A stretch of 64,000 nt of DNA from Oceanospirillum sediminis. Lineage in GTDB: Bacteria > Pseudomonadota > Gammaproteobacteria > Pseudomonadales > Halomonadaceae. The position numbers were made by a program, and so were the translations under genes. Positions 9,916 to 20,485 of this stretch are shown here, one piece after another (within the stretch, counting starts at the first letter, position 1; each line of letters opens with the position of its first letter). The stretch covers positions 62,001-126,000 of the forward strand of contig NZ_JACJFM010000004.1 in NCBI RefSeq assembly GCF_014164585.1, written 5' to 3'. The notes below the pieces were generated by a model. That model ran no database searches and was not told the origin of the DNA. It worked only from the letters and a program-made list of their open reading frames with translations.

Positions 9916-10623
9916 TTACTGCAGCTGCTTCCACAAACCATCAATCGCTTCAATTTTTTCATTATGCCGATTCATCTCCTCTGAATCGGCAGTGATCACA
10001 GGCAGAGATCTGCGATCTGTAGCCAGTCGACGAATAGTAATTTCGCCACCTTCCCCTTCTGACTCTGCATCCGATGCAAGGTTCAGTGCGGTTTGTCCAC
10101 CTGTCATCATCAGGTAAACATCGGCCAGAATCTCAGAATCAAGCAAAGCGCCATGTAACTCACGATGGGAGTTATCAATGCCGTATTTTTTACATAATGC
10201 ATCCAGGGAATGACGGGAACCCGGATTCATTTTTCTGGATAGCACCAGAGTATCCAGCACCTGGCAATAATCTTCTACTTTTCCGTAACTCGTCCCTTGA
10301 GCCTGATCCAGCCACATAAACTCATGGTTAATAAAACCGACATCAAATGGAGCGTTATGAATCACCAGCTGACTGCCCCGTATGAACTCAAAAAAGTCAG
10401 CGGCTACGTGAGCAAAATCAGGTTTATCAGCCAGAAAATCATCCGTAATACCATGTACTTCAACCGCTTCAGCATCAACAGCACGATCCGGCTTAATATA
10501 CTGATGGTAGGTACGACCAGTGAACTTACGATTAATCAGTTCAACACAACCGATTTCAATAATTCTGTGCCCCTGGGAGGGTTCCAGGCCCGTGGTTTCA
10601 GTATCCAGTACAACTTGTCTCAT
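9916..10623 (-). CDS. dnaQ: DNA polymerase III epsilon subunit (3'-5' proofreading exonuclease)
   Basis: A 235-residue DEDDh exonuclease that proofreads for replicative polymerase III. ExoI is VLDTETTG (D7, E9), ExoII is IHNAPFDVGF near residue 93 and ExoIII is the HxxxxD block HGALLDSEIL near 158-167. The C-terminal tail that binds the polymerase alpha subunit is present. Unlike in E. coli, where dnaQ and rnhA diverge, here dnaQ lies 80 bases after rnhA on the same strand. Confidence 0.96.
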   Translation of the reverse strand: MRQVVLDTETTGLEPSQGHRIIEIGCVELINRKFTGRTYHQYIKPDRAVDAEAVEVHGITDDFLADKPDFAHVAADFFEFIRGSQLVIHNAPFDVGFINHEFMWLDQAQGTSYGKVEDYCQVLDTLVLSRKMNPGSRHSLDALCKKYGIDNSHRELHGALLDSEILADVYLMMTGGQTALNLASDAESEGEGGEITIRRLATDRRSLPVITADSEEMNRHNEKIEAIDGLWKQLQ

Positions 10624-10702
10624 GGGGCCTTAACTCTGCTCTGTTCTGAAATATGTAGTGTAATGTATAACATGATCTAACCAGGCCTTGCCGATATGGG
10701 CT

Positions 10703-11149
10703 TCAGCGTTTGCTCTTCAGTTCGTCAATGGCAATATTCGCCAGTTCATCAGCTCTTTCGTTTTCCGGGTGACCAGCATGGCCTTTCACCCACTTCCACT
10801 CGACATTATGCATCTCAACGGCTTCATCCAGCGCTATCCAAAGATCCTTATTTTTAACTGGCTTCTTATCTGCTGTCTTCCAGCCTCTTTTTTTCCAGTT
10901 ATGAATCCATTGGGTAATCCCCTGGCGCAAATACTGAGAATCCGTAGTGAGTACTACATCACAGGGACGTTTCAGCAACTTTAACGCTTCAATAGCTGCT
11001 GTCAGCTCCATCCGGTTGTTCGTTGTGCCCTCTTCACCACCCCGGATCTCTTTTTCTGCGTCTCCATAGCGCAGAATGGCTCCCCATCCACCCGGTCCCG
11101 GATTGCCTTTACAACCACCGTCAGTATAAATATGAACCTGCTTTGTCAA
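10703..11149 (-). CDS. rnhA: Ribonuclease HI
   Basis: A 148-residue RNase HI that degrades RNA in RNA-DNA hybrids. The catalytic residues D10, E48, D70 and D134 and His124 fall at the E. coli numbering, and the start [16 protein letters not shown] is the family signature. It stands between a methyltransferase gene and dnaQ, all on the minus strand. Confidence 0.97.
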   Translation of the reverse strand: MTKQVHIYTDGGCKGNPGPGGWGAILRYGDAEKEIRGGEEGTTNNRMELTAAIEALKLLKRPCDVVLTTDSQYLRQGITQWIHNWKKRGWKTADKKPVKNKDLWIALDEAVEMHNVEWKWVKGHAGHPENERADELANIAIDELKSKR

Positions 11150-11299
11150 AAGGATACCTGCATAATCATCAGAATGTCTTAGCTCCAGCGTCTGCCCACT
11201 ATGAAAAATACTGAGCAGACAAGGGGATGCATATTAATACAGGATACCAATAAGTACACAACCCTATGCCAGTTTAATTTACAGAGCACTGACAAAATA

Positions 11300-12139
11300 T
11301 CACTCTGGAAAACCTGAACTTTGTTTTGAAACACCCTTGGTTGATGGCGTTGCAACCACTCCGGGGATAAACTGATTCTGTTGCCAGCTCTTTTTAATCG
11401 GTGTAGCACACCCTACCTGTTTTTTTGCCCAGACAATATAACTGGCTCCCAGATGGCCGCCACTTCTGATATTTTCCAGCCAGCGAGTTCTTTCCAGCCA
11501 ACGGCTATTGTTCATTGCCGGTCGGGCCATCACTGTTTCAACATCTTCAATGCGATAATCAAGCAACGTTAACCAGTCATGTAATCGCTTAAGACCTATA
11601 AAACGGCCACTCCAGGGCACATTACGCTTTCTCCAGGGCAGATATCGACAAATTCCCCAGCTACTGACAGGATTGAATCCAACAATAATAAGATGCCCCT
11701 TATGCTGTGTGATACGGGCAGCTTCTCTGAGTACCATATGAGGATTATCAACAAAATCAAGCAGATGATGCACCAGAACCACATCAACACTGTCATCAGG
11801 CAAGGGCAAAGCATGAGCATCTGATACCACAACAGACTGTCCCGCATCCCTGACCCAGTATGGAGACCAGGTCATAGGGTGCTTGATCTGACTCAGATGG
11901 GTCAGTGACACATAAGGCGACACCCCCAGCTGAAGAAAATGATAACCGAACGTCCTGGCCAGAAATGGTTCCAGGCGGGCTTGCTGAGTGTCAAGCAGAG
12001 CCCTCCCCAGGGGTTGCCGCCACCAGTATTCCAGATCATTCTGAAATGCCGCCAGGTGGCGCTTATCTTTTTTGAAACCTCTGAATTTCACATACACTCC
12101 ATTTTTTTCAGGTGTCCCGTTCACAAACAACAGGATCAC
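11300..12139 (-). CDS. Class I SAM-dependent methyltransferase (YafS-like)
   Basis: A 279-residue cytoplasmic protein with a Rossmann-type methyltransferase core. Motif I is weak (LQLGVSPY), followed by DAHALPLPDDSVDVVLVHHLL and the post-motif GHLIIVGFNPVSSWG. The same kind of protein (yafS in E. coli) lies between gloB and rnhA in enterobacteria, so position supports the family. The substrate is unknown. The first 15 residues may not be translated, since no clear ribosome site precedes the ATG at 12139. It diverges from gloB with about 50 bases between them. Confidence 0.82.
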   Translation of the reverse strand: MILLFVNGTPEKNGVYVKFRGFKKDKRHLAAFQNDLEYWWRQPLGRALLDTQQARLEPFLARTFGYHFLQLGVSPYVSLTHLSQIKHPMTWSPYWVRDAGQSVVVSDAHALPLPDDSVDVVLVHHLLDFVDNPHMVLREAARITQHKGHLIIVGFNPVSSWGICRYLPWRKRNVPWSGRFIGLKRLHDWLTLLDYRIEDVETVMARPAMNNSRWLERTRWLENIRSGGHLGASYIVWAKKQVGCATPIKKSWQQNQFIPGVVATPSTKGVSKQSSGFPE

Positions 12140-12192
12140 TTTATAATCATGCCTGAAAGAATTTCATGGCAGCAACCGGAAGGTCACTGAAT

Positions 12193-12954
12193 ATGTTAGA
12201 GATTAAACCCATTCCAGCGTTCAACGATAATTATATCTGGCTTATCAGAGAACCTGACAGCAATGAAGCCTGGGTCGTTGATCCCGGCGATGCCGCCCCC
12301 GTTCAGAAAGCCCTTGAGAAGGATGGACTGACTCTGGCTGGAATTCTGGTGACTCATCATCACTATGACCACACCGATGGTATTGATGAACTTAAAAAAG
12401 CCTGGTCTGTAAAAGCCTGGGGCGCTGATAACCAGCATACCGATATAGTATGTGCCGAAAATGACACGGTAGCCGTCTGTGGCTATGAGTTCAGAACCCT
12501 GGCTGTCCCCGGACATACGCTTGACCATGTTGCCTTCTACAACGAAGAAACCAGCACACTATTTTGTGGTGACACGCTTTTTCTGGGAGGCTGTGGTCGC
12601 ATTTTTGAAGGCACTGCCGATCAGATGCATCACTCTCTGCAAAAACTGGCTGTCCTGCCTGATGATACTCAGGTGTATTGCACCCATGAATACAGTCTGG
12701 CCAATCTGAAATTTGCTCAGGCTGTAGAGCCGGATAATCACTATGTTCTTCAGGCAGTTACCCGAGCAAATCAGTTACGAGCAGAAAATAAGCCTACACT
12801 TCCGACGACAATTGCCGATGAAAAATGTCATAATCCGTTCTTTCGTAGCCATCAGCCTGCTGTCATTGCATCAGCAACTGAACAAAAAGGCACCCTGGTT
12901 GTGGCACCTGCTGAAGTATTTGCCGCAATTCGCCAGTGGAAGGACAATTTCTGA
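12193..12954 (+). CDS. gloB: Hydroxyacylglutathione hydrolase (glyoxalase II)
   Basis: A 253-residue metallo-beta-lactamase-fold enzyme that hydrolyses S-lactoylglutathione to lactate and glutathione, the last step of methylglyoxal detoxification. The metal motif THHHYDH spans residues 54-60. Further metal histidines lie in PGHTLDH and CTHEYSLANL. ATG at 12193 was chosen because it begins the conserved start MLEIKPIPAFNDNY; an in-frame ATG 27 bases earlier would only add a non-conserved leader. Confidence 0.96.
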   Translation: MLEIKPIPAFNDNYIWLIREPDSNEAWVVDPGDAAPVQKALEKDGLTLAGILVTHHHYDHTDGIDELKKAWSVKAWGADNQHTDIVCAENDTVAVCGYEFRTLAVPGHTLDHVAFYNEETSTLFCGDTLFLGGCGRIFEGTADQMHHSLQKLAVLPDDTQVYCTHEYSLANLKFAQAVEPDNHYVLQAVTRANQLRAENKPTLPTTIADEKCHNPFFRSHQPAVIASATEQKGTLVVAPAEVFAAIRQWKDNF

Positions 12955-12976
12955 CAGGACTATGTGATCTGTACTT

Positions 12977-14731
12977 ATGTTTTCATCAACCCGATTTCAG
13001 TCCGGCTCAAGCTTTAAGAGCCGGTACACTCTTATTCCTCTGGTACTGACCGTTCTGTTATCTGGTTGTGTCAGCCAGCAAGAAAAGCCTCTGAATTCCG
13101 AGGTTCATCCGAGACTACAGGGCTTACCCGAAGAAGGCAGAATAACTTCAGCGCCTGACGGCAAAAATGCCTCGGAACTTCTGGCGGAGCTTGAGGGATA
13201 CAGAACTGGCAGTCTTCAGAATGTCAGTGATCTCGGACTGGCAACAGAACTCAGCAACGCACCAGTCTCTCAGTGGAGAAACTGGCAACAACCTGTACTG
13301 AATGATTTCCACTTATGGGACAGGGTGCTGAAAAACTTTAAACTGGATCTGGACCAGAACAATCCCAGAATCCAGGCTCAGCTTAACTGGTATAAAAAGC
13401 ACCCGAGATACCTGGAACGGGTTTTCACTCGTGCTGAACGTTATATGTTCCACGTTGTAGAACAGATTGAGCAACGCGGCCTGCCCGGAGAACTTGCATT
13501 CCTGCCGATTGTTGAAAGTGCCTATGATCCATTTGCCTATTCTCATGGCCGTGCATCCGGTATGTGGCAGTTTATTCCTTCAACAGCACGTTATTTTGGT
13601 TTGCGAAATGACTGGTGGTATGACGGCCGTCGGGATGTACTTGACTCTACAGACAAGGCCCTTGGGTATCTGGAAAGGCTGAACACCCGTTTCAAAGGTG
13701 ACTGGTTACATGCACTGGCAGCATATAATGCTGGTGGAGGTAATGTAAACAAAGCCATTCGTAAAAACCGTGAGGCAGGCAAAGATACTTCATACTGGAA
13801 TCTTCGCTTACCGGCTGAAACCCAGGCGTATGTCCCCAAGCTGATTGCCCTGGCAAAACTGATCAGGGATGCAGACCACTATGGCCTGAAGCTTAAACCG
13901 ATTGCCAACAAGCCTTATTTTGCTGCTGTCGAGACGGGAGGACAGATTGACCTGGCCGAAGCAGCCCGAATGGCAGATATGTCGATCAACGACCTTTATC
14001 TGCTGAACCCGGGGTTCAGTCAGTGGGCAACGTCACCGGATGGGCCTCACCGCCTCCTGGTACCCGTAGAAAAAGCCGCAGCGTTTGAGAAAAAGCTGAC
14101 TAAATTGCCATCATCAAAGCGTCTTGGCTGGCAACGCTACACTATTAAATCAGGTGATAGCCTGATCCGAATTGCCAAAAAATTTAATACCACCCCTCAG
14201 ATGATACGCCAGACAAATAATATTCGTGGCAACCGTATCAGAGCAGGCAAAAAACTGCTGATCCCTATCCCTAAAGCCAGTGCAGGACATTACGCATTAA
14301 GTGCTGGTCAGCGTCTGCAAAGAAAGCAGGATTATGACCGCAGTGGCACTGGCGGTAAACGCATTGAATATAAGGTAAGGTCGGGTGACAGCTTCTGGAG
14401 TCTGTCCAGAAAACACAAAGTCAGCATGCGGCAGATTGCCCGCTGGAATGGTATGGCACCAACCGATATTCTGAGACCGGGCAAGAAACTGATTATCTGG
14501 TCCAAAGGCCATATCAGTGCCAGCAAAAGCACACGCACGGCTTCAAATGACAGAAAAATCATTCGCAAAGTAGGCTATAAAGTACGCCAGGGTGATTCCC
14601 TCGCTCGTATTGCCAGTAAATTTCAGGTCAGTATTAACCAGATTGTGGGCTGGAATAAGATCAATAAAAAGAAATACCTTCAGCCAGGGCAGAAGTTGAC
14701 GCTTTACGTCGATGTCACCCGGAATCAATGA
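12977..14731 (+). CDS. mltD: Membrane-bound lytic murein transglycosylase D
   Basis: A 584-residue lipoprotein that cleaves peptidoglycan glycan strands. The lipobox LLSGC places the acylated Cys at residue 31. The SLT domain holds the catalytic Glu180 in PIVESAYDP and the GMWQFIPSTARYFGL signature. Three LysM peptidoglycan-binding repeats follow at about 386-430, 462-507 and 531-577. It follows gloB by 22 bases, the same order as in E. coli, and is closed by a strong terminator. Confidence 0.95.
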   Translation: MFSSTRFQSGSSFKSRYTLIPLVLTVLLSGCVSQQEKPLNSEVHPRLQGLPEEGRITSAPDGKNASELLAELEGYRTGSLQNVSDLGLATELSNAPVSQWRNWQQPVLNDFHLWDRVLKNFKLDLDQNNPRIQAQLNWYKKHPRYLERVFTRAERYMFHVVEQIEQRGLPGELAFLPIVESAYDPFAYSHGRASGMWQFIPSTARYFGLRNDWWYDGRRDVLDSTDKALGYLERLNTRFKGDWLHALAAYNAGGGNVNKAIRKNREAGKDTSYWNLRLPAETQAYVPKLIALAKLIRDADHYGLKLKPIANKPYFAAVETGGQIDLAEAARMADMSINDLYLLNPGFSQWATSPDGPHRLLVPVEKAAAFEKKLTKLPSSKRLGWQRYTIKSGDSLIRIAKKFNTTPQMIRQTNNIRGNRIRAGKKLLIPIPKASAGHYALSAGQRLQRKQDYDRSGTGGKRIEYKVRSGDSFWSLSRKHKVSMRQIARWNGMAPTDILRPGKKLIIWSKGHISASKSTRTASNDRKIIRKVGYKVRQGDSLARIASKFQVSINQIVGWNKINKKKYLQPGQKLTLYVDVTRNQ

Positions 14732-14777
14732 TCCTGTACAGTTCAAACGAACTATTCTGAAAACATAAAGTCAGTAG

Positions 14778-14806
14778 AAAAGGGTACGTATCAGGTACCC
14801 TTTTTT
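14778..14806 (+). terminator. Rho-independent terminator after mltD
   Basis: A perfect 10-base stem (AAAAGGGTAC / GTACCCTTTT) with a 7-base loop, followed by a run of six T, ends the gloB-mltD transcript. Confidence 0.9.
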
Positions 14807-14855
14807 ATGAGCTGGAAAAGGCCTGAGAATAAAGAATATTCCTGAAACTCAATAC

Positions 14856-14883
14856 TTGCCTTCGACCGGTACTGTCGTAGTAT
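14856..14883 (+). promoter_or_regulatory. Possible sigma-70 promoter of yejABEF
   Basis: TTGCCT and TAGTAT are separated by 16 bases, 40 bases ahead of yejA. The match is moderate and was found by eye only. Confidence 0.3.
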
Positions 14884-14922
14884 ATTGATCAATAAAAGAA
14901 AAATCAGAGCAGGAGCCACACA

Positions 14923-16743
14923 ATGCCACTTAAGCAAACGATCAGAAAATGGGCGTCCACGGGTAGCGTTTGTGTATTTTTAACGATATCTGGCGTAATC
15001 GCCGGTATCGACATCAGTCAGGCCGCCACGCCACAGCATGGCCTGGCAATGCATGGTGAACTTAAATATCCGGCTGACTTTACTCACTTTGATTATGTCA
15101 ATCCCGACGCGCCTAAAGGCGGTGTTTTCCGTCAATCCGCATTGGGCAGTTATGATTCTCTGAATCCCTTTATTATAAAAGGCGTGCCCGCGTCCGGCAT
15201 TGGTCTGATCTACGACACTCTGCTGGAAGCCTCCTCAGACGAACATTTCTCCAAATATGGTCTGCTGGCTAAAACGGTTACTCTGGCCGATGACAACAGC
15301 TGGGTAGAGTTTGAGCTTAACCCTGCAGCAAAATTTCATGATGGTCACCCGGTGACTGCAGAGGATGTTATCTTCACCTTCACCACTCTGATGAAAGATG
15401 GCCGTCCTTTCTATCGTGCTTATTACGCTGATATTGCCGAAATCACCCAGGACGGCGACCATAAGATACGTTTTAATTTTAAGACCACAGAAAACGGTGA
15501 GTTACCCCTTATTATCGGCCAGATTCCTATTCTTCCGGCTCACTACTGGAAAGATAAAGATTTCACACGTACCACACTGGATGCACCTCTGGGCTCAGGC
15601 CCTTATAAGGTAGGTAAAATAGACAGTGGCCGCTCCATTACCTATACCCGCAATCCGGATTACTGGGCCAAAGACCTGCCTCTGAATCGGGGTCGCTATA
15701 ACTTCGATGAGATTATTTACGACTATTACCGCGATAGCACTGTTGCTCTGGAAGCTTTTAAAGCCGGAGATCTGAATTTCCGCCGTGAGAACAGCTCTAA
15801 ATTCTGGGCTACAGCCTACAACTCTCCAGCCGTGAAAGATGGCCGTATTATCAAAGAAGAGATCAGGCATCAGAACCCCACTGGCATGCAGGCCTTTATC
15901 TTTAATCTGCGCAGAGATACCTTCAAAGATATCCGGGTACGAAAAGCACTTAACCTGGCTTTTGACTTTGAATGGACCAATAAGAACCTGTTTTATGGTG
16001 CTTATCACCGCACCAACAGCTATTTCTCCAACTCTGAGCTGGCCTCCTCCGGTTTACCTTCTGCCGATGAACTGAAGCTGCTGGAGCCATTCAGAGACCA
16101 ACTAGACCCGGCATTATTCACCACACCGTTTGAACTGGTTAAAACCAAAGGAGATGGTAAGAACCGCCAGCAACTCCGCCAGGCATCAAAACTGCTGAAG
16201 GAAGCGGGCTGGAACGTTGTGGATGGTAAGCGAGTGGATACTTCAGGTAAACCAGTCACGATTGAAATGCTGATGTATGATTCTACATTCGAGCGTGTCG
16301 TGAATCCGATCCGGAAAAATCTGGAACGTCTGGGCATTACCCTGAACCTGCGTGTGGTCGATACCACTCAGTATATCAATCGTCTGCGTAGCTTTGACTT
16401 TGACATGACGACCACTGTCATTGGTCAGTCTAATAACCCTGGCAATGAGCAGAGAGAGTTCTGGCATTCAGAATATGCTAACAAGCCGGATTCCAGCAAC
16501 TATATAGGCATACAAAACCCTGTCGTCGATGCTCTGGTAGAAAAAGTGATAACAGCCAAAGATCGTACATCCCTGATCACTGCCACACGGGCACTGGATC
16601 GCGTTCTGCTGTCAGGTTATTACCTGATCCCGCAATGGAATCTGCCAGCATTTCGTGTGGCTTACTGGCATCAGCTGAAACACCCGGAGAACAACCCTCC
16701 TTACAGCCTGGCAACCGACACCTGGTGGTCTGAGGAGAAGTAA
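14923..16743 (+). CDS. yejA: Peptide ABC transporter substrate-binding protein YejA
   Basis: A 606-residue periplasmic binding protein of family 5 with a signal peptide ending near residue 34 (DISQAA). YejA-like features include the start HGLAMHGELKYPADFTHFDY and the long C-terminal lobe. YejABEF imports oligopeptides; in enterobacteria it takes up microcin C and antimicrobial peptides. It heads a four-gene operon in the standard order and has a GGAG ribosome site. Confidence 0.93.
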   Translation: MPLKQTIRKWASTGSVCVFLTISGVIAGIDISQAATPQHGLAMHGELKYPADFTHFDYVNPDAPKGGVFRQSALGSYDSLNPFIIKGVPASGIGLIYDTLLEASSDEHFSKYGLLAKTVTLADDNSWVEFELNPAAKFHDGHPVTAEDVIFTFTTLMKDGRPFYRAYYADIAEITQDGDHKIRFNFKTTENGELPLIIGQIPILPAHYWKDKDFTRTTLDAPLGSGPYKVGKIDSGRSITYTRNPDYWAKDLPLNRGRYNFDEIIYDYYRDSTVALEAFKAGDLNFRRENSSKFWATAYNSPAVKDGRIIKEEIRHQNPTGMQAFIFNLRRDTFKDIRVRKALNLAFDFEWTNKNLFYGAYHRTNSYFSNSELASSGLPSADELKLLEPFRDQLDPALFTTPFELVKTKGDGKNRQQLRQASKLLKEAGWNVVDGKRVDTSGKPVTIEMLMYDSTFERVVNPIRKNLERLGITLNLRVVDTTQYINRLRSFDFDMTTTVIGQSNNPGNEQREFWHSEYANKPDSSNYIGIQNPVVDALVEKVITAKDRTSLITATRALDRVLLSGYYLIPQWNLPAFRVAYWHQLKHPENNPPYSLATDTWWSEEK

Positions 16744-16749
16744 TCCGGT

Positions 16750-17838
16750 ATGTGGAGCTATATTGCCCGTCGTTTGTTACTCATGATACCGACGCTGTTC
16801 GGTATCATGCTGCTCAACTTTATTATTGTTCAGGCCGCACCCGGTGGACCGGTAGAGCAGGTACTGGCCCAACTGGATGGCATTGACAGCCAGTCCAGTA
16901 CCCGGATCGGAGCAGCTGAACAGAGCGATATCCAGAGTTCATCCAGCTCAGGGCAGGAGTATCGTGGTGCCCAGGGTATTGATCCGGAGCTGATCGCTGA
17001 GATTGAACAGCAATTTGGTTTCGATAAACCCGCTCACGAACGCTTTTTTCAGATGATAGGCAACTATCTGACCTTTGATTTTGGCGATAGCTTCTTCCGT
17101 GATCAGAGTGTACTGGATCTGATTCTGGAAAAAATGCCGGTCTCTGTCTCTCTGGGGTTATGGACCACCCTGATTGTATACGCAGTATCTATTCCGCTAG
17201 GTATCCGCAAAGCCGTCAGACATGGTTCCAGCTTCGATGTCTGGTCATCCAGTGTCATTATCGTTGGCTACGCTATCCCTAACTTCCTGTTCGCAATCAT
17301 GCTGATTGTGTTATTTGCCGGTGGCAGCTACTTTGACTGGTTCCCACTGCGAGGTCTGACATCAGATAACTTTGATCAGATGTCATTCCCTGAGCAGATC
17401 GCCGATTATTTCTGGCATATTACCCTGCCAGTGCTGGCCTCGGTGATCTCCAGCTTTGCCACGCTCACTATGCTGACTAAAAACAGCTTTCTGGATGAAA
17501 TTAACAAACAATACGTGATGACGGCCCGAGCAAAAGGTGCCACGGAACATCGCGTTCTGTATGGCCATGTTTTTCGTAATGCCATGTTGCTGATTATTGC
17601 CGGAATGCCTGCCGCCCTGATCGGAATATTCTTCTCCAGCTCGTTATTAATTGAAGTCATTTTCTCTCTGGATGGTCTGGGACTGTTAGGTTTTGAAGCG
17701 GTTATGCAGAGGGATTATCCGGTTATTTTTGGCACCCTGTATATTTTCACTCTGATCGGTTTGTTACTGAAGCTGGTCAGTGATATCACCTATATTCTGG
17801 TCGATCCAAGAATCAGCTTTGAGGCGCAGAATCAATAA
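16750..17838 (+). CDS. yejB: Peptide ABC transporter permease YejB
   Basis: A 362-residue integral membrane permease with six predicted helices and the inner-membrane-transport signature around [24 protein letters not shown] (the loop that contacts the ATPase). An insertion rich in Ser and Gln near residues 48-75 lies between helix 1 and the conserved region, as in other YejB proteins. It starts 6 bases after yejA and ends 1 base before yejE. Confidence 0.94.
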   Translation: MWSYIARRLLLMIPTLFGIMLLNFIIVQAAPGGPVEQVLAQLDGIDSQSSTRIGAAEQSDIQSSSSSGQEYRGAQGIDPELIAEIEQQFGFDKPAHERFFQMIGNYLTFDFGDSFFRDQSVLDLILEKMPVSVSLGLWTTLIVYAVSIPLGIRKAVRHGSSFDVWSSSVIIVGYAIPNFLFAIMLIVLFAGGSYFDWFPLRGLTSDNFDQMSFPEQIADYFWHITLPVLASVISSFATLTMLTKNSFLDEINKQYVMTARAKGATEHRVLYGHVFRNAMLLIIAGMPAALIGIFFSSSLLIEVIFSLDGLGLLGFEAVMQRDYPVIFGTLYIFTLIGLLLKLVSDITYILVDPRISFEAQNQ

Positions 17839-17839
17839 G

Positions 17840-18880
17840 ATGAACCAGTTATCTCCGATTACTCAACGGCGACTGGCCAGTTTTATTGCCAGTAAACGCA
17901 GCTTTTATTCCTTTATTCTGTTCACAGGGTTATTTATTTTCAGTCTGCTGGCGGAGTTTATCGCCAATGACAAACCGGTACTAATTCAATACAAGGGCGA
18001 TTATTACAGCCCGGTACTGACCGTCTACCCGGAAACCACTTTTGGTGGCGACTTTGCCACTGAAGCGGATTATACCGACCCTTATCTGCTGGAATTAATT
18101 GAAGCAGAAAGCGGCTGGATGATCTGGCCGATGATTCGTTATAGCTACGACACCATTAACTATGAACTGGAGCAGCCCGCTCCCAGTCCACCAACCGGTG
18201 AAAACCTGTTAGGCACCGATGATCAGGGACGGGATGTTCTGGCCCGTGTCATCTACGGTTTCCGTATCTCTATGTTATTCGCTATTGCACTGACCATTGG
18301 CAGCACGATTGTCGGTGTTGCTGTGGGCGCTATGCAGGGGTTCTTCGGCGGTAAAATTGACTTGCTGGGCCAGCGCTTTATCGAAATCTGGTCAGGCCTG
18401 CCGACGCTGTTCATCCTGATTATTCTCTCCAGTGTTATTGAGCCCGGTTTCTGGTGGCTGTTAGGTATCATGCTGTTATTCAGCTGGATGGCACTGGTCG
18501 ATGTGGTTCGGGCTGAGTTTCTGCGCTGCCGGAATCTGGAATATGTCACAGCGGCCAAAGCGCTGGGCGTACCGGATCGTTTGATTATGTGGCGTCATAT
18601 GCTGCCTAATGCCATGGTCGCCACCATGACCTTTATGCCTTTTATTTTTACCGGTGGTGTCACCACCCTGACCGCACTGGATTTTCTGGGTTTTGGTCTG
18701 CCCCCCGGATCACCATCACTGGGCGAACTGGTAGCCCAGGGTAAAGCCAACTTACACGCCCCCTGGCTGGGCATGACCGCATTTGTTGTACTCTCCGTTA
18801 TGCTGACACTACTGGTATTTATTGGCGAAGGCATTCGGGATGCTTTTGACCCTCGCCACATTTCGGAACAGCAGGGATAA
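17840..18880 (+). CDS. yejE: Peptide ABC transporter permease YejE
   Basis: A 346-residue permease from the ATG at 17840, 1 base after yejB stops. A longer frame exists only as overlap with yejB. It has an N-terminal helix, a periplasmic loop (about 45-135) typical of YejE, then the transporter core with the ATPase-contact loop around YVTAAKALGVPDRLIMWRH. It pairs with YejB to form the channel. Confidence 0.93.
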   Translation: MNQLSPITQRRLASFIASKRSFYSFILFTGLFIFSLLAEFIANDKPVLIQYKGDYYSPVLTVYPETTFGGDFATEADYTDPYLLELIEAESGWMIWPMIRYSYDTINYELEQPAPSPPTGENLLGTDDQGRDVLARVIYGFRISMLFAIALTIGSTIVGVAVGAMQGFFGGKIDLLGQRFIEIWSGLPTLFILIILSSVIEPGFWWLLGIMLLFSWMALVDVVRAEFLRCRNLEYVTAAKALGVPDRLIMWRHMLPNAMVATMTFMPFIFTGGVTTLTALDFLGFGLPPGSPSLGELVAQGKANLHAPWLGMTAFVVLSVMLTLLVFIGEGIRDAFDPRHISEQQG

Positions 18881-18889
18881 GGAAACAGA

Positions 18890-20437
18890 ATGATCGAATC
18901 CAGCCCGCTACTTACTGTCGAACAACTCAGCCTGGGATTCCATGGTCAGGCTCCCGTGGTTGAAGATATCAGTTTTCACATTCATAAAGGCGAGACTCTG
19001 GCACTGGTCGGTGAAAGTGGCTCAGGCAAGTCCATCAGCGCTCTGACTATTCCCGGATTACTGCCATCCAGCGCCCGAATTCATCGGGGTAAAATCTGTT
19101 TTGATCAGGATACTCTGCTTGAAGTCAGCCCGTCTCAGCATGAGGCTCCTTTTGCGATTCAGAATGACATCAGCCTGCAACGGCGGTTACAGGGTATTCG
19201 GGGCAACCGGATCGGTATTATCTTCCAGGAACCGATGACCTCTCTGAATCCGTTACACTCTATCGGTAAACAGATCGCAGAGATCATTCAGCTGCATCGC
19301 CCGGTCAGTGGACAGGCCCTGACCGATGAAGTCATCCAGCGCTTAGAAGAAGTTGGCATTGAACAGGCATCAGAACGAATCAATGCTCTACCTCATCAAC
19401 TGTCAGGTGGACAACGCCAGCGCGTGATGATCGCCATGGCAATCGCCAATAACCCGGAACTGTTAATTGCCGATGAACCCACCACTGCACTGGATACCCA
19501 CATCCAGCGCCAGATTCTGGATCTGATCCAGAGCCTGCAACAAAAATATCAGCTGGCAGTGCTGTTAATTACCCATGATCTGAACATCGTCAGGGACTAT
19601 GCCCAGCGTGTCTGCGTGATGCAACATGGGCGGATTATTGAACAGGGCAATACTGAACAGATTTTTACCGCGCCGGAGCAGGATTACACCCATATGCTGA
19701 TCCATTCCGCCCCGGAAGGTGAACCTGTCCCATTACAGGATCAGGCAAAAACCCTGCTGACAGTGGATAACCTGAATGTCTGGTACCCGGTGCGCAAAGG
19801 CATTCTGAAACGGATTCACGGTTATATCAAAGCCGTCACTGCTGCCAGCTTCCAACTGAAGCAGGGCGAATGCATCGGCTTTCTGGGTGCCAGTGGCTCA
19901 GGGAAAACCTCGTTAGGTATGGCAATTCTGCGCCTGATCAGAAGTGAAGGTTCCATCGTTTTTGATAACCAGCCTCTGCACCAGCTATCAGGTAAAGCCT
20001 TAAGAGGCATCAGAAAAGACCTTCAGGTCGTGCTTCAGGACCCTTTTGGTAGCCTGAGCCCCAGGATGACCGTCGGTGATATCATTGCTGAAGGCTTACG
20101 GGTTCACTCGGAGCAATCAGCAGAAGATATCGAACAGGCTGTTTGTGATGTCATGGCCGAAGTCGGACTGGATTCAGATCTGCGCCATCGCTACCCGCAC
20201 GAATTTTCTGGCGGTCAGCGCCAGCGTATTTCCATTGCCCGGGCACTGATACTCAAACCTAAACTGATCGTACTGGATGAGCCGACCTCAGCACTGGATA
20301 AGAGTATTCAGAAACAGGTCGTAGCACTGCTTAAATCTCTGCAGGAGAAACATCAGATCAGTTATATCCTGATCACCCATGACCCGGCTACCGCTGAAGC
20401 CATGTGCCATCAGACCATAAGGCTGGATCACAGATAG
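18890..20437 (+). CDS. yejF: Peptide ABC transporter ATP-binding protein YejF (two ATPase domains)
   Basis: A 515-residue fused dual ATPase. Domain 1 has Walker A GESGSGKS near residue 41, signature LSGGQRQR and Walker B LLIADEPT. Domain 2 has GASGSGKTS near 331, signature FSGGQRQR and LIVLDEPT. Tandem fused ATPases are typical of YejF. It follows yejE by 9 bases and completes the importer. Confidence 0.95.
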   Translation: MIESSPLLTVEQLSLGFHGQAPVVEDISFHIHKGETLALVGESGSGKSISALTIPGLLPSSARIHRGKICFDQDTLLEVSPSQHEAPFAIQNDISLQRRLQGIRGNRIGIIFQEPMTSLNPLHSIGKQIAEIIQLHRPVSGQALTDEVIQRLEEVGIEQASERINALPHQLSGGQRQRVMIAMAIANNPELLIADEPTTALDTHIQRQILDLIQSLQQKYQLAVLLITHDLNIVRDYAQRVCVMQHGRIIEQGNTEQIFTAPEQDYTHMLIHSAPEGEPVPLQDQAKTLLTVDNLNVWYPVRKGILKRIHGYIKAVTAASFQLKQGECIGFLGASGSGKTSLGMAILRLIRSEGSIVFDNQPLHQLSGKALRGIRKDLQVVLQDPFGSLSPRMTVGDIIAEGLRVHSEQSAEDIEQAVCDVMAEVGLDSDLRHRYPHEFSGGQRQRISIARALILKPKLIVLDEPTSALDKSIQKQVVALLKSLQEKHQISYILITHDPATAEAMCHQTIRLDHR

Positions 20438-20485
20438 TTCATCCTATGGCACCTTCAACCCATAGCACAATGACAGGACAATAAG